Positions 9,969 to 21,771 are shown, numbered from the stretch's first letter. The stretch: 64,000 bases of DNA from Neoscytalidium dimidiatum (GCA_037367355.1 CM074704.1:806001-870000), one strand, 5' to 3'. Made by a program: numbers and translations. The notes: a model not told the origin generated them from the sequence alone.

Positions 9969-12122
9969 ATGTCCATCTCACCTACGGCTCCGCATCCGCA
10001 TCCACGCCCCGACCACCCCTCCGACAACACGAACACGCCGCCGACACCCATCTCCCCCCGCATCCCCAACGGCGAAGCCTGGCCCTCGTCAGCAACCACG
10101 CCCGCCATCCCCATCTCCCTCCCACCAACGCACCCGAAATCGCCTCCTCCGACACCGCCCGTCAGCGCCGGCCTGAGCAGCAGCCTCCCATCCGCGATAG
10201 CAACGCCGTCGAGCGCTGGCGGCGGCGACCCACCCAACACGCCCGTCACGCCGGCCGCCTGGCTGGGCGGGGGCATGTCGAAGACGAAGACGGGGCGGGG
10301 GCAGGGGAGGGCAGCCAGCAACAGCCCGCTGAAGAGCGGCGGCGGCGGCGGCGCTGCCCAGCACCACTACTACCACCGCCAGAGCCGGCCGCGCGCATCG
10401 ACGCAGCCGACGCAGCATCTGCACCATCTTCTGCAGCAGCGGCAGCAGCAGCGGCCGCTGTACTACCAGCACTCCGAGCGGGAACATCGTCACCGCCGCC
10501 GCCGCAGCAGCAGCAGCAACAGCGCGGTCAGCCCGCACGGCCCGCGCGTGACCAAGATGCGGGGGTGGAGTAGCAGCAGTGAAGACGACGAGTCCGAGGA
10601 CGTCAGCCCTGGAAGGCAGCAGCGCGGGCGCCAGAGCGGTCCCCCTGTTCGGCGACCTACCGGGCCGCGGGGCAGGGCCGTCACGACGCCGGCCGCGGTG
10701 CTGCGGTGGGAGGGCGTCGGGGCGGTGGTGATCGAGGCGCCACGGCGGGCGATCAGCGCGAAGGCGGGCGGGGGCGTAAGGCTGGTGGAGACGCGACGGC
10801 CGTCCGGGAGGCGGAGCGACGCCGGTGCGCGCGTCCTCCGGGACGGCAGAGGAGGCGAGGGCGAAAGAGGAAGGGAGAGCCTAATGGGAGGGAGGTTGAG
10901 CGAGCCGGGGCCGGGGCTGTCGGGGAACGCGAGGGTGAGGAAGACGCTGAAGTCGAAGAGGATGGAGGCGCTCCGGATGGATGCGGCGTCGCCTGCCGGT
11001 ATCGTGGAATTCAGAGACAGGGCGTTGCCGTCGACACCGATGAGCATGCAGCCGACGCCTAGGGAGCTGTATTGTCCGCGAGATAGCTCGGCGTCTACTT
11101 CGCCGTCTCTATCGCCATCACCGGCACGTACGCCGCCGCCTACGACGTCGCTGCCTTTGAGGTTTCCTATGCCGCCGTCTCACATTCCAGGAAGGTCACC
11201 TCTCCAGCCGCTAACCGAGACGCATAATCTCATCAATAGTAATATCAACGAGAGCAGCTCGGCATGCGCATATCCATTGACGCCGATTGCCACGGATTTG
11301 GGTTCACTGTCCGTCATCGCTGGGCTTGGAGAAGATTCTCCTTCAGCAGGGCGCTCTCATCAACAACTTCCGGGCCAGAACAATCGGAGACGCACATACT
11401 CCAAATCGTCTCGATCGAATAGTGTCTCGAATACCAGCATCCGCCTGCGCAGCGGCTCAGTCGTAACAGTCATTCCACCAGAGCAGACAGCGTGGCAGCG
11501 CACCACATACGTCGCCGGCCCCATCCGGCTCAACAACTTTAGTAACCTAGCGAACAACAGCAACTCCATTCTTCCAGGTCTACCGCACCAGCGTGGCAAG
11601 GCGGGCAGCGTTGCGTCCTTGGACGCTTTCCAGGACGCGGTCGAGAGCCTGCTCGACAACCCGGCGGCTCAGGGGCGACGCGCTAGCGACGAGAGTGTGC
11701 TTGAGGGCCTGGTCGAGTATTTTGAAGACTTCGGTTTCGGTCCAGGGGGTTGCGAGAAAGATTCTTTGGACTGTTTCTGGTCGTCCGATCTCGATGACGG
11801 TGTCAGCAATCGGAGCAGCCATGGCAGTTTCGGCACCGGCTGGTTAAGTCCACCGCCCGAGAAGCCCGTGCCTCCATTACCGGTCAATTTTCCAACAGGC
11901 TATTCCATGGTTGCGAAGAGGATGAGCGCGTTGAGCGGTGGCATGGGTGCTGTCGAGGTTATCGAGATGCAGGACGTAGAGAGGAACAGTCTCAGGAGAA
12001 CGCCGAGTTTGCTGAGCAGGGGAAGCCGGACAAGCAGCGAACGAAGGAGCCGGCTGGCCGGTCCGAATGGTCAAAGAACCAAGCTGCGGCGGTTGATGAT
12101 GAGCGCTGGAGGGATTCTCTGA
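9969..12122 (+). CDS. large disordered fungal protein with conserved-looking C-terminal blocks
   Basis: Intronless frame. I chose the ATG at 9969 (MSISPTAP) because everything upstream is CT-rich leader-like sequence; that gives 717 residues. Residues 1-230 are Pro/Ser/His/Gln/Arg-rich disorder. The C-terminal 300 residues hold ordered islands: a Ser/Arg-rich stretch followed by VVTVIPPEQTAWQRTTYVAGPIRL (around residue 505), an acidic segment SVLEGLVEYFEDFGFGPGG (around 580), a proline motif PPPEKPVPPLPVNF (around 630, a possible SH3 ligand) and a basic tail ending RRLMMSAGGIL. I associate the PEQ-x-AWQR-x-TYV-x-GPIRL block with conserved fungal proteins of unknown role. No signal peptide or membrane segment. 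Function unknown. Confidence 0.8.
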   Translation: MSISPTAPHPHPRPDHPSDNTNTPPTPISPRIPNGEAWPSSATTPAIPISLPPTHPKSPPPTPPVSAGLSSSLPSAIATPSSAGGGDPPNTPVTPAAWLGGGMSKTKTGRGQGRAASNSPLKSGGGGGAAQHHYYHRQSRPRASTQPTQHLHHLLQQRQQQRPLYYQHSEREHRHRRRRSSSSNSAVSPHGPRVTKMRGWSSSSEDDESEDVSPGRQQRGRQSGPPVRRPTGPRGRAVTTPAAVLRWEGVGAVVIEAPRRAISAKAGGGVRLVETRRPSGRRSDAGARVLRDGRGGEGERGRESLMGGRLSEPGPGLSGNARVRKTLKSKRMEALRMDAASPAGIVEFRDRALPSTPMSMQPTPRELYCPRDSSASTSPSLSPSPARTPPPTTSLPLRFPMPPSHIPGRSPLQPLTETHNLINSNINESSSACAYPLTPIATDLGSLSVIAGLGEDSPSAGRSHQQLPGQNNRRRTYSKSSRSNSVSNTSIRLRSGSVVTVIPPEQTAWQRTTYVAGPIRLNNFSNLANNSNSILPGLPHQRGKAGSVASLDAFQDAVESLLDNPAAQGRRASDESVLEGLVEYFEDFGFGPGGCEKDSLDCFWSSDLDDGVSNRSSHGSFGTGWLSPPPEKPVPPLPVNFPTGYSMVAKRMSALSGGMGAVEVIEMQDVERNSLRRTPSLLSRGSRTSSERRSRLAGPNGQRTKLRRLMMSAGGIL

Positions 12123-15100
12123 GCGGGACGCGGGCACCGGTGTAGGTTCAGAGTCTGGGTTTTGCGTTGGAATGATACCATTGGTTGAATATGCTTTTGT
12201 GCTTCAGCAAATCAAAGAGGGGTTCCAACTATTGGGACTGCATTATCACTACGTACCTGCTGGCGAAGTGAAGGGTGCCCTGCGCTGGGTGCGGAATCGG
12301 CCGCTGGGTCGAGAACACCCACCCCGATAATTCGCACGATTTCAACCACACGCACCGCAGTTATTCCGTGATACGTCCTCGAGTGTCGAATATGCCCGAC
12401 TTTCTCAGCAAGTGGGTCTCGGCCGCGCGACGGCACTAGGGCTACTCCCCGTGACTGATGGAAGATTTCGGGATGGACCGCCACGTTCACCGCTCAGCAG
12501 AAACGACCCCTACATTGACAGTGGAGTGAAAACAGCCATCGTCGATGTCCAGCCCTTCGTCCGGTATGTCCTCCGGCAATATGTGGGACGAACGTAACAT
12601 CGACGTACGCAGTTGTGGTGCTGGGTAGGTTTTTTTTTCGCTGGCGATGCTGCGGTTATCGCGGAGGTGCGTCCGCCAGATGTGATTTGGTGGGACCCGG
12701 ATCAACCTACTTGTGAAGATGCAGGTTCCCAAACGGTGGCGGACCTGAAGAAAGCCACTGAGGACTTCCTGCAGGTGCCGCTGCACTTGTTACCCGAGGC
12801 CATGGGTGAACCCCACGCATGGCTGTCGCTAGGTGGCGGGAGGGATAACTCTCCGTTACTCGTGCTGAGATGTCAAACAGTGACCGCCACTATGATGGCA
12901 GCAGCGCAGCGTTCGCCACACGGGACAGTTGGTTACACGGCAGTTTCTGGTTGTTTTCTGGGTGTTGGTAACCTGGGCGGCCCGGGCCGTGTGTCCGAGC
13001 TACTCTTTTCGGCAGGCGATGAGATTTTCTACGCTGGGACCACAGCTGGCCTGACGCAGGAGGTAGAAGAGGAGGAAGAAGCAATGCAAGGCCAGAACGT
13101 TAGATCACAGTCATGCTCACGATGCGGAGTATTGTCCGAGTGGCGTTGGGCGCCAGTGACCGGAGAACGGTTCCTGAGTGTCGGGAGAGAGTCAAGGTCC
13201 AAAATTCAGGTTTTGGGGCATGTTCGGATAGCGCGTACAGCGCGAAGATCATCTCTAAGAGCCGGAATCTCAGATCCGGAAGGTGTTTTCGAGCTGTTCC
13301 TGGACGAGGAGCAAGAGACGAAGGCGGTGTCTCGACACGAGCATAACTTGCATGAGAATAATGCCGTACTATACCACCATGACGGCTCGCACGGTGCTTG
13401 GCGAGCCCCGCCAGATGTGAAATAGGACCGCCGCACGTGGGAAGTGCATTCTCGTCCCACGGACGCAGCTCCGGAGCAAAATAGAGGGTCACGGCGGCGG
13501 AGCGACTCATGGGGAAATGATGAGAGACTTGGCCTGTACTGAAGCAGTAACCTCATGTTGATGAAGCGGGCAGGCTTCTAGATCCCGAAGAAGGAATGTC
13601 TCCATCCCCAGGCAGCTTTGAGTTTGGCAGATATGACGATGATCCTTCGGTGTGCGCCGGCGTAGTGGAAGCTACTCGTAACCGCACGGTCTTTCGCGGC
13701 TCCCTGGTGATTAGCGAAATGCGGGCTCTCAGATTGAGTGGACGAGATGCTGCTATTCGGGGCCGGGCCAGCGAGGACGCGGGCCTTCATGAGGATGCAG
13801 CTCCACTGGCGGATGTTGTTGGTTGTGACGGCGGCGGCAGCGCACGAGTAGCAATCTCGCCTATGACCTCATTCCAGCGGTGCGCTGGCGGCGCCCGTCA
13901 GTGCGTGCGGCGGACGGCGGTTCTGGCTGGCGGCTCAGCAGAAGGTCGTCCTCAGGCTCCACCGGGCAGCGACATGGGCGGGCAGCGGGCACCGGGCACG
14001 TGAGGAGCGTGGAGGATGCTATAAGCGCCACCAATCGAGCATGGCGGTGAGCTAGTCCTGAGACAAGACAGCGCAGTCCAAGACAAAGCCGAAGTTTCAA
14101 CGGCTTTTGCGGCTCTAATTTCGGTCAATATTGTGCCAATTACAGGAGGCCGAGGAGGGACAGAGGGCGTAATTGCGCCGATCAGATCATACCATTCAAG
14201 GTTTGGCCCCGGCGAGCAGCAGCAAGACACACGGCAGGCTTGGCGGAGCAACCCCGTGGAGAACTGGCACACGGGTGGCAGCCGCGGAGAGAGAGGTGCC
14301 TGGGCTCGCGCGCAGGCTGCTGGTCGGGCAGAGATCAGCTGCGGCGCAGGCGGCCGGTGAGCCGCGTCTTGACGTGTGGACGCTCGCGGATGCAGGCGAC
14401 GGGGCGCGCTGGCCGGTCAAGGGCGTTTCTCTGGCGTACAAACGGGCGCGGGAGCGTCGCGCGACGCCGGTGGTGGTGGTGCAGGCATGGCTGTGGTTCG
14501 CGGGCACTGCGAGAGGGCAGCTCGCGCACCAACAGCGGGCGTGGTCGATTGGCGCTTGGAGCGATGCGAGGGCACCCAGGGCAGCGGGTCGCATCTTCTT
14601 CGCATCGAGCGTCGTGGGGAGCAGCATGGGAGCATGGCCGGCATCATCGAGCTGCCGTAAGCGTGCGGTGAAGTGAGGCGGCGAATGAGGTAGCTGGGGG
14701 CGGCGGCGCCATTGGCCTGCCGTGCCACGCACGCACTCGCTCGCACGCGGCCGGCTCTCGAAACAGAGTGGGCGATCAGCAGCTTGTGGCCGTCTCGTAT
14801 TTGGCGGCCGGGAGCGGTGCCGGGGGCTTCCCTGGCGCGGTGGTGGTGACAAGTGACGCAGGCCAGTGGCCCCAGGCCCTCGCGGCGTCCGTGCCAGCGC
14901 ATCCCGCGGGCCAGCGACAATCAAAAGGGAAGCAGCCTCCCGCCCCGACCATGCTGCCTTCGCATCAACCCGCCCAACACCAACCAGACCTCGCTCGCCT
15001 TGACTTTGCGCGCGAGCATCCCACGCATCTTTGGTAGCAGTAATTATCGTGCTCTCGTATTGTATGTATGTTCGCCCATCGCTTCCTCGTTTCGTGCCAC

Positions 15101-15246
15101 GCCGCGAGCGCGCATCGTGCCCGAGCCCACGCTGATCGCCTGCCAGCCAGCCCGCCAGCCTGCACCCCGACCACCCGCGATCCCAATATCTCCGGCCTCG
15201 CCCTGCCTTAACACCGCGCTCTCGTCCCAGCTCGACTCCGACTTCA
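12123..15246. other. 3.1 kb intergenic region upstream of the C2H2 gene
   Basis: No supported gene. The longest frames (12613-13425 on +, 14196-15275 on -) have no recognisable domain, no splice partner and biased composition, and the latter is antisense to a promoter. The region probably carries the 3' end of the 9969 gene and a long regulatory region of the transcription-factor-like gene at 15247. Confidence 0.5.
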
Positions 15247-17502
15247 ATGGCCGCCGTCACCACCCTCCCGCCCACTGATCCGTTCTTTCAGATCTTCCAG
15301 CGTGAGAGGCAGTCCATCTGGGAGCGGAATCAGCACCTGCCCGAGCCCGACCGCGAGGCTCTCTGGAACCAGCGCAAGGCCGAGCTGGCCTCCTTCATTG
15401 CCCAAGACTCGACGACTCAGCATGTGCAGGCCGCACACACGCCGAGGTCTCTGTCCAACGTCCCCACTGTACGGATGTCCTCTCGTTTGGGTTGCGACGC
15501 CGCCATCTGACTTGTGCAGGATCTCACCAGCATCCCCGTGGCTATGAACCGCAGCGAGGCCGACTCAATACACTCTGCTCCTGCTGCCGTGTCCATGTCC
15601 CACTCCTTCTCCGCTGCCTCGCCTATCGATTTCCCGAATCACCTGCCCTCCAGTGAGTTCGCCTCGCAGCACCGGCCCGAGCTTTTCTCGAGCAATACCG
15701 AGCCTGCTGGCGGCGCATACACCCTGAGCTCCAAGTCCGGCCTCGCCAGGAGTAAATCCGTCCACCAGCCCATGCCTCGTCTCGACGAGGTCAACGTCTA
15801 CGAGGATCCCTCCGAGTACATCGCAACCTTCGACGGCCACCCTTCCAGCCTGCCCGCCAAGTTCGACACCCCCAACTACTCCCTCGACGCCAACCGCCTC
15901 TCCACCTCGACCAACCCCATGCAGCGCTCCTGGAGTAACATGGACGGCTCGATATCTCCGAGCACGTCCGTTGGTGAACTGACCGCAGGTTCCACCCTGG
16001 CGAGCGACAACATGAGTCGGCAAAGCTCGTCAAGCGCGACCTTTGCCCACCAGTTCGACATGATGCGAGTCCAGTCGCAGTTTTCCAATGCTTCCGATTC
16101 TGTTTTTCCTACTCATGATTTCTTCGCTGCATCACCATCTGTGACCAAGCCCCACGGCTTGCCAGCAGATGGTGACTTTTCTCTTTTTCCTGTCTCTGGC
16201 GCTGATGCTTCTGTCTCATCAACGCATTTTCCTATTTCGTCTTCTCCTTTCGTCCCTTCTCCTGTTGTTGCCAGCAACTCTGCTGCACTTTCACATCCTC
16301 AGTTCTCGCCCTCTGCCGGTGCGGGCTCCATGGTCCGCTCGACCTCGATCGAGAGCGACGACTCGGCCAACTCTCACTCGCGCTCGAAACGACGTCACAT
16401 CGAGCAACTGGCCTCGGGCACGAGGCCCATCGCCCCCAAAGCCTCTGAGAGCGCTGCGATGACCTCTGCACAGATGGAGCGTGCTCCCTCGTCGGCCGCA
16501 CAGTCGGCCTCCCTTATCCGCGTGCCTACTTCTGACGGCACGGGCACCAAGTCCGTCGCCGCCATCAGCAAAGCTCCCTATGTTCGCCCTGTGCACCCCA
16601 AGATCATGTGCCAGAAGTGCAACGAGCACCCCGAGGGCTTCCGCGGTGAGCACGAACTTCGTCGCCACACCGAACGTGTGCACGCTGCCATCCGCAAAGT
16701 GTGGGTTACTGTTGACGCATCAGCCAATAAGCAGTTCCTCGCTCACTGCAAGGCCTGTCGTAACGGCAAGAAGTACGGAGCCTACTACAACGCGGCGGCC
16801 CACTTGAGACGCGCTCACTTCAACCCAAGGAAGCGTGGTCGCAAGGCCAAGGGCGACGAGCGGAGAGGCGGCAAGGGCGGTGGCGATCACCCGCCCATGG
16901 ACGTCTTGAAGCAGTACTGGATGAAGGAGGTCGAGGAGTTCGTCCCCGAGAACGCCGCCGGCAGTGAGAGTCTGAACGTTGACGCGGACGGCGACGAGGA
17001 GGAGCCGGTGAAGCGTGCGAGAGAGTACGGCGTGAGCAGTGATGGCATCCCTACTGCGGTGCTGGAGGGTAACAGCACTCCCTCCAGCATTGTCCCGTCC
17101 AATGCACCTATGGGTGACGTAAACCCTACTGCTTCGAATCCCATCTCCCCAGTCAACGCCACTCCTGAGCTGACCAATAACCTCTCTGCTCCTACCTCGA
17201 TGACAGCGTTCGACTCTCAAGGTCTTGCGTTCGATCCCAACACTTCGTTCAACACTGCGCCTCAAATGCCGCCGCACGAGTACTCGATCCTGGATCAGTA
17301 CGCGCCAGCAATGTCGACAGAAACCACACTGTCGCCGACGCAATTTCAGCTCGACATGGGTGACCCTTCAACCATGGCGCAGCACCAACATCACTCGCAG
17401 CAAATCCCGCAACAGCAGCAGCAGATGATGCCGCAGACTTATGACGTCAACGCCATCCCTGCTACTACTGCTGGTGATTTCAGCGGTTATTTTGTCGCTT
17501 AA
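15247..17502 (+). CDS. C2H2 zinc-finger protein, probable transcription factor
   Basis: Two exons, 15247-15468 and 15520-17502, with a 51-nt intron (GTACGG donor, CTGAC branch, TGTGCAG acceptor); 734 residues. Two adjacent fingers are visible. The first, at about residues 438-461, is C-x2-C-x15-H-x4-H within IMCQKCNEHPEGF. The second, at about 484-508, is C-x2-C-x14-H-x4-H within HCKACRNGKKYGAYYNAAAH. A basic stretch NPRKRGRKAKGDERR follows, a likely nuclear localisation or DNA-contact region. The segment between and after the fingers resembles the fungal domain I remember as DUF7896. The flanks are Ser/Pro-rich, with a Gln run near the C terminus, typical of activation regions. A nuclear DNA-binding role is inferred; targets are unknown. 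The 3.1 kb upstream gap fits a regulated gene. Confidence 0.9.
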
Positions 17503-18899
17503 GCTACTGTGCAGAACCGCGAGGGTCCTGCATGGAGTTCTTATTTCTTTTCTTACTATTTTACGATTTTCACTTGTCTCTTTTCCAATTAAGGCTGCAA
17601 GCGGGCCGAGCTGCGCACTTATAGTCGCTGTTGGCCGTCCCGCTTGCGTACGCTGTGCTAAGTACATATGTTTTCTCTTTTCTTTATTCTCTCATATCTT
17701 CTTATCGTTCGCCGTTTCACCGTCGCTTCTTTCTATTTTTTTTTCAGGGCGATCAGTATGGGCTTCTTTCAACGTGGGGCACATAAGAGAAAGAATGGTC
17801 ATGGCGTTTCACGGCGGGTCTCCGGGTTATACGTCTACATGTTTTCTGCAAATGGCCTTCAGCACGGTGTTTGGACCATCGGCTAGCAAGCGCATTTGGC
17901 AGCAATGGCGTTTTAACGGCTTTTCCCTTCTTTCGTTTCGGGTCAGCGCCTTCAGGCCAGCAAATTCCAGTGCGGAGCGGCCTTGATTTATTTGTTTCCT
18001 TTCAGGGGCGCTGTTTTGATCACGATGTCACGAGCGGGAGTGTCTCTCTGTACTCGGCGTGCAAGCTGCAGTGTACGTACTAGGTGACTTTACCTTCCCG
18101 TAGCTATCTCTACCTGGTCTTGGAGAGAAATGCCAGATGGATTCGAACTATTTCCCGATCGCTCTGTCGCATATGAATGTTGAAGCATGAAAAGGCAGCG
18201 CAATGATCTCTCACTTTGCAGCAGGCACCTTCGTGAAAGCTTGAGTTCCACGCGGCAGTGCATTTAGGGTGTGGCAATTTGCGACGACGGCGTTGCTGTG
18301 CCTCACGAAAGTCAGCCGTTGGGGGAATGCCCCTGGAGGCCTAACACGCGTTCTTTTTCCCCCCCTTCCTCTCTTTCGTCCCTCCCTCGGGGTTACTCAT
18401 GACGTCCTCAAACGTCCGTCTCTACAACCACACGCACGTCCAATGTAATAGTGCAGTCATGACAACGCGATCAAGAGATGTCTGGGAGGCCTCAATGAAG
18501 ATCTCCTTTACCTGCAGCGTCTGGGTCGTTCTGGAACGAGGTGGGGAAAGCGGTCAATATGCTGTGCCGCCGACAAATAGCTGTACCATTTTTCCGCCGT
18601 GCTTGAGTTTCGGTAATCACGCTCTTGCCAATCGTCGACATTGCGCACGCGCGACTCTCCACTTTCGCCTCGATCCTGTGTTCGCTCAAAGCTTTTGTCT
18701 TCTGTTTCCTTCAAGGCTCTTATCTACGTGTGCGGTCATGATCGTTTCCCTGCTTCGTGCCGCTGGGTAAGGGAGCAGATCGGTCGGACGGGCCGGCCGC
18801 CTGCCGGGGGCCGCACGTCTGGCGCCTTGGCCCCCCTGCTGCCTCCCGCATCGCGACACCTCACCCGAGAGAAGCGCGTGGTGAAGAGAGCATACACTC

Positions 18900-18901
<2 letters not shown>

Positions 18902-18969
<68 letters not shown>
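18902..18969. repeat. (CT)34 dinucleotide microsatellite
   Basis: Perfect CT repeat of 68 bases, about 1.3 kb upstream of the 20233 gene. It is long enough to be length-polymorphic and could affect chromatin or promoter structure; no function is shown. Confidence 0.97.
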
Positions 18970-18974
<5 letters not shown>

Positions 18975-19874
18975 CCTTGCATTGGCTTTCCTGCCAAACA
19001 AGGCGCATTGATCGGTCAATACAAGAAGTAAAAGCAGGATAACCCTTACGCAACATAACCATATAAGACAGTATGTCCGTTCGCCTTGCAGATTAGCGAA
19101 ATGAGCGTACGCAGCAGAAAGAGCAGGCATGCCCATCAAACTCTCCCTCGCCCTCACCCCAAGTACCGGTCAAGGAACCCCGCGGGACCCGGCAAGAGCG
19201 GGAAGCGGGAATCGGAACTTTGCACCCGTGCCGGAGACTATGACTTGAACGGGGAAGCCGTGAGCGCGGATAGACGTTTTGCGATTGGCTTTTTCCCATC
19301 CCATGCGCCCTTTTCTTTAGGGGTTAGAGGGGGTTGGCTGGGAGAGGAGGACGGGAAGAGAACCGGGGGAGGGGGGAGTTTAATTAGAGGGTAGAGCTTC
19401 TGACGTCAGACTTGACGAAACACATTGTGTTCCTGTCCAGCGCCGACAAACCTTCTTTCTCGGACGTCGCCATTGGGGGGGTTGATCCCGCACAAAGTGG
19501 AGAATAGAGCACCATGGGGATCGCTCGGCATGCCGTGATGCACGTGGCAGGATCTTTGCACGTAACGGTTTTTCGACGATCCGGTCGGCAATTCTTATTC
19601 TCTGGGTGGTCTGCTATTGCTCTCTCGACATCGCAACCGTTGGACGAGCAGGGACAAGGGTTCTTCTATCCATTTTGCGTTTTTTAAGCGAGTCTTTCAA
19701 GCGAGCCATAACGGTTGGTAAAGAGGGGGCGCTGGACGGTCCACCGCGCGCGCGTCCGTCTGCTTCTCGGCCTTTACAAAAGATAAATCAGGAAACTTCA
19801 AGTGGCGGGACGGTTCCCGCTGTCATTGGTCGTGCATGTGCGTGGGGATGCGAGGTGCCAAATGCCGTTGAGGA

Positions 19875-19882
19875 TATATAAT
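19875..19882 (+). promoter_or_regulatory. TATA-like element
   Basis: TATATAAT, followed by pyrimidine-rich sequence (19905-20100) typical of fungal transcription starts, about 245 bp before the first upstream ATG (20120). It fits a promoter for the 20233 gene. Position and motif only; no start-site data. Confidence 0.45.
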
Positions 19883-20119
19883 CCAGGTGTTGGCGGGCAT
19901 TGCTCCTCTCCAAACCCCCCCCCCTCTCACTCCACCCACCGCATAGTGGTTGAGACGCAGCGAATTGCTTTTTCCACTCTCCATCATACACACTCCGCAT
20001 CGCTTACACCGCCCCTTATCCAACCGCCTACATCTTCGCATCACGGTCTCTCCCTCTCTGTCTCTTGTTTCCTTCCCGCAATCACTCTCATACGACCACC
20101 TGACTACTGCGGCAATATC

Positions 20120-20668
20120 ATGCAAACGCTGTCTCCCCAACTCTTCGGCGTTCCACCAACACCACCGTCGAGACGAAAGTGGGTTGACGACTACGACGCC
20201 GCAGCCACGAGTCCGACCAGCAAGACGCCAGCATGGTGGACGCACCCGCGCCTCAATCTCAACACCACCAAGGGTGCAGCGGCGACTGCCTCGATTACGA
20301 CCCCGATAGCGTAAGTTTAAAAAAAAAAAAAAAAAAAAAGAACCCCCCTCCCCCATCCACATCGCCAACTCCCAAGAAGGGAAAAGAAAAGTAAAAAACA
20401 GATTGAAACGACGACTAACGTACGCCCCAGTTCGCCAACCACCCCCTCCCAACCCTCCGCCGCATCGCCCACCTCCACCTCACCGACATCCACCTCCTCA
20501 CCACGCACGCCCTCGACCTATTCTCCCGCGCCGCCGCCGCATCAACCCGCCAAGAGGGCGACGGCGGCGGCGACGGCGACGGCGACGAGCACCAGCACCA
20601 GCACCATCGCGCCCCCCACGCCGCCGCCGCCCGGCAGCTCGCCAGCCTCGCCGCCGCACGGCAGCTGA
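20120..20668 (+). promoter_or_regulatory. overlapping upstream ORF in another frame
   Basis: The first ATG of the transcript (20120, A at -3) opens a frame that shares the splice junction of the main gene (20310/20431) but reads exon 2 in the frame one base later. It ends at TGA 20666-20668, giving 142 codons. It overlaps the main start at 20233, which has an excellent context (A at -3, G at +4). It may be a leaky-scanning regulatory ORF or a second product; the composition beyond the junction is Ser/Thr/Pro/Ala low complexity. Confidence 0.45.
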
Positions 20669-20880
20669 AGCTATCCGAGCTGCTGGACGCGCTGATCGCC
20701 CGGCGCCGCGCCGTCTTCACCACCACCTCCACCTCAAACCACGACGCCCCAGCCATTGACGACGGCGGCGGCGGTTCGGGCGGTGGCTCGGGCGATACGT
20801 TCCCGCTGCTCGCGCTGCCGCCCGAAATCCGGCTGCTCGTCTACGCCCACTGCCTCGCGCCGGCGCCCCGCGGGGACGGG

Positions 20881-20911
<31 letters not shown>

Positions 20912-21771
20912 TCCGCCCGTACCGCCATCGGACCGAACGGCCCCCGGCGCGGGCGCGGGCAAGCGGCGCGGCGACGGCGCTGCTCCGCGCGAGCCGCCAG
21001 GTCTACGCCGAGGCGCTGCCGGCGCTGTACGGCGGCGGCGGGAGCGCGGTCGAGGTGGGCGTGCACGACGTCCCGCGGTTTGCGGTGCAGGTGGGGGAGC
21101 GGGCGGGGCTGCTGCGGCGGGTGAGGGTCGTGGGGTTCGGGGCGCTGAAGGTGCTGGGGGGAGGGAGGGAGGGCGGTGAGCGTGGCGGTGGGGGGAGGGG
21201 AGGAGCGGCGGGGAGGATGAGGGGAGGAGGAGGAGGAGGAGGAGGAAGGCTGAAGAGGAGGGGAGTGAGGCGGAGGGGAGGAGGAGGAACAGGCGGAGAG
21301 TGGTTGAAGAGTGAAGGAGACGGGGTGGTGGTGGTGGTGGCGAGGGAGGATGAGGAGGCCTGGGCGCGAGAGGGTGAGGGAAAAGAGGGGGAAGAGGAAG
21401 AGGAGCCACTTCGGCTGCAGCTGTACCTCTTGCACCGAGCGGTGAACCTGGAGAGCTTGGAGGTCGTGTGGAGCACCGCCGGTGAGGCGGACGGCGAGGG
21501 CACATTGCCCGCAGGAAGGGCAGCGAAAGTACCTGGCAGCCCTGAGGAGGCGGCCAGGGATGTATTCGCCCTCCTTTATCCATGGCTGGAGGCGGTGGCG
21601 GCGGTGAGGGGCGACAGGAGGGCTGGAGCGAGAATTGTGACGCCTCTGATGCACTGTGGTGATGCTGGAATTGGGATTGACAGAGCGGCGTTTCGGGAGG
21701 AGCTGGGGATGCTGCTGGAGGAGGGGTTGCAGTTAGGGAGTGAGGCGAATGAGGATGTGATGATGGGGTAA
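20233..21771 (+). CDS. F-box/DUF7730-like (2EXR-type) fungal protein
   Basis: Exons 20233-20310 and 20431-21771; the 120-nt intron has a perfect GTAAGT donor, an ACTAAC branch and a CCCCAG acceptor, and contains a 21-base A tract (20319-20339). The product is 472 residues. The reading frame is fixed by the motif LLALPPEIRLLVYAHCLAP (about residues 140-160) and, further on, LLRASRQVYAEALPALYGG. This is the family signature also seen in the tandem genes at 24160-30776: LPxEIRxxIY followed by xxNRQVYxEALxxLYG. Such proteins are thought to be F-box-like adaptors or structural modules; a substrate is unknown. Gly-Asp and Gly-Arg-rich runs interrupt the domain, in very GC-rich DNA. The ATG at 20233 is the first in frame after a TGA at 20185. 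Confidence 0.8.

Larger units (their letters stand above)
17503..20232. other. 2.7 kb intergenic region with CT microsatellite
   Basis: No supported gene. It holds the 3' flank of the zinc-finger gene, a 68-bp CT repeat (18902), a TATA-like element (19875) and the leader of the 20233 gene, including an overlapping upstream ORF. Frames across the CT repeat encode Leu-Ser or Arg-Glu dipeptides and are repeat shadows. Confidence 0.55.

Noticed and set aside
9668..10573. 301-codon plus-strand frame
   Set aside because: Alternative frame of the 9969 gene and its leader; only repeat-type composition.
12613..13425. 270-codon plus-strand frame
   Set aside because: No recognisable domain, odd composition and no splice partner; not supported as a gene.
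14196..15275. 359-codon minus-strand frame
   Set aside because: Antisense to the promoter and first exon of the zinc-finger gene, Arg/Ala/Pro-biased, no motif; a GC-rich shadow.
18125..18160. tRNA-like B box (GTTCGAATC on the minus strand)
   Set aside because: The flanking bases do not pair into a T stem and no A box or acceptor stem is present.
20717..21654. Two long minus-strand frames (288 and 306 codons)
   Set aside because: Exactly antisense to exon 2 of the 20233 gene, which carries a clear family motif; Pro/Arg/Ser/His runs are shadows of GC-rich repeats.
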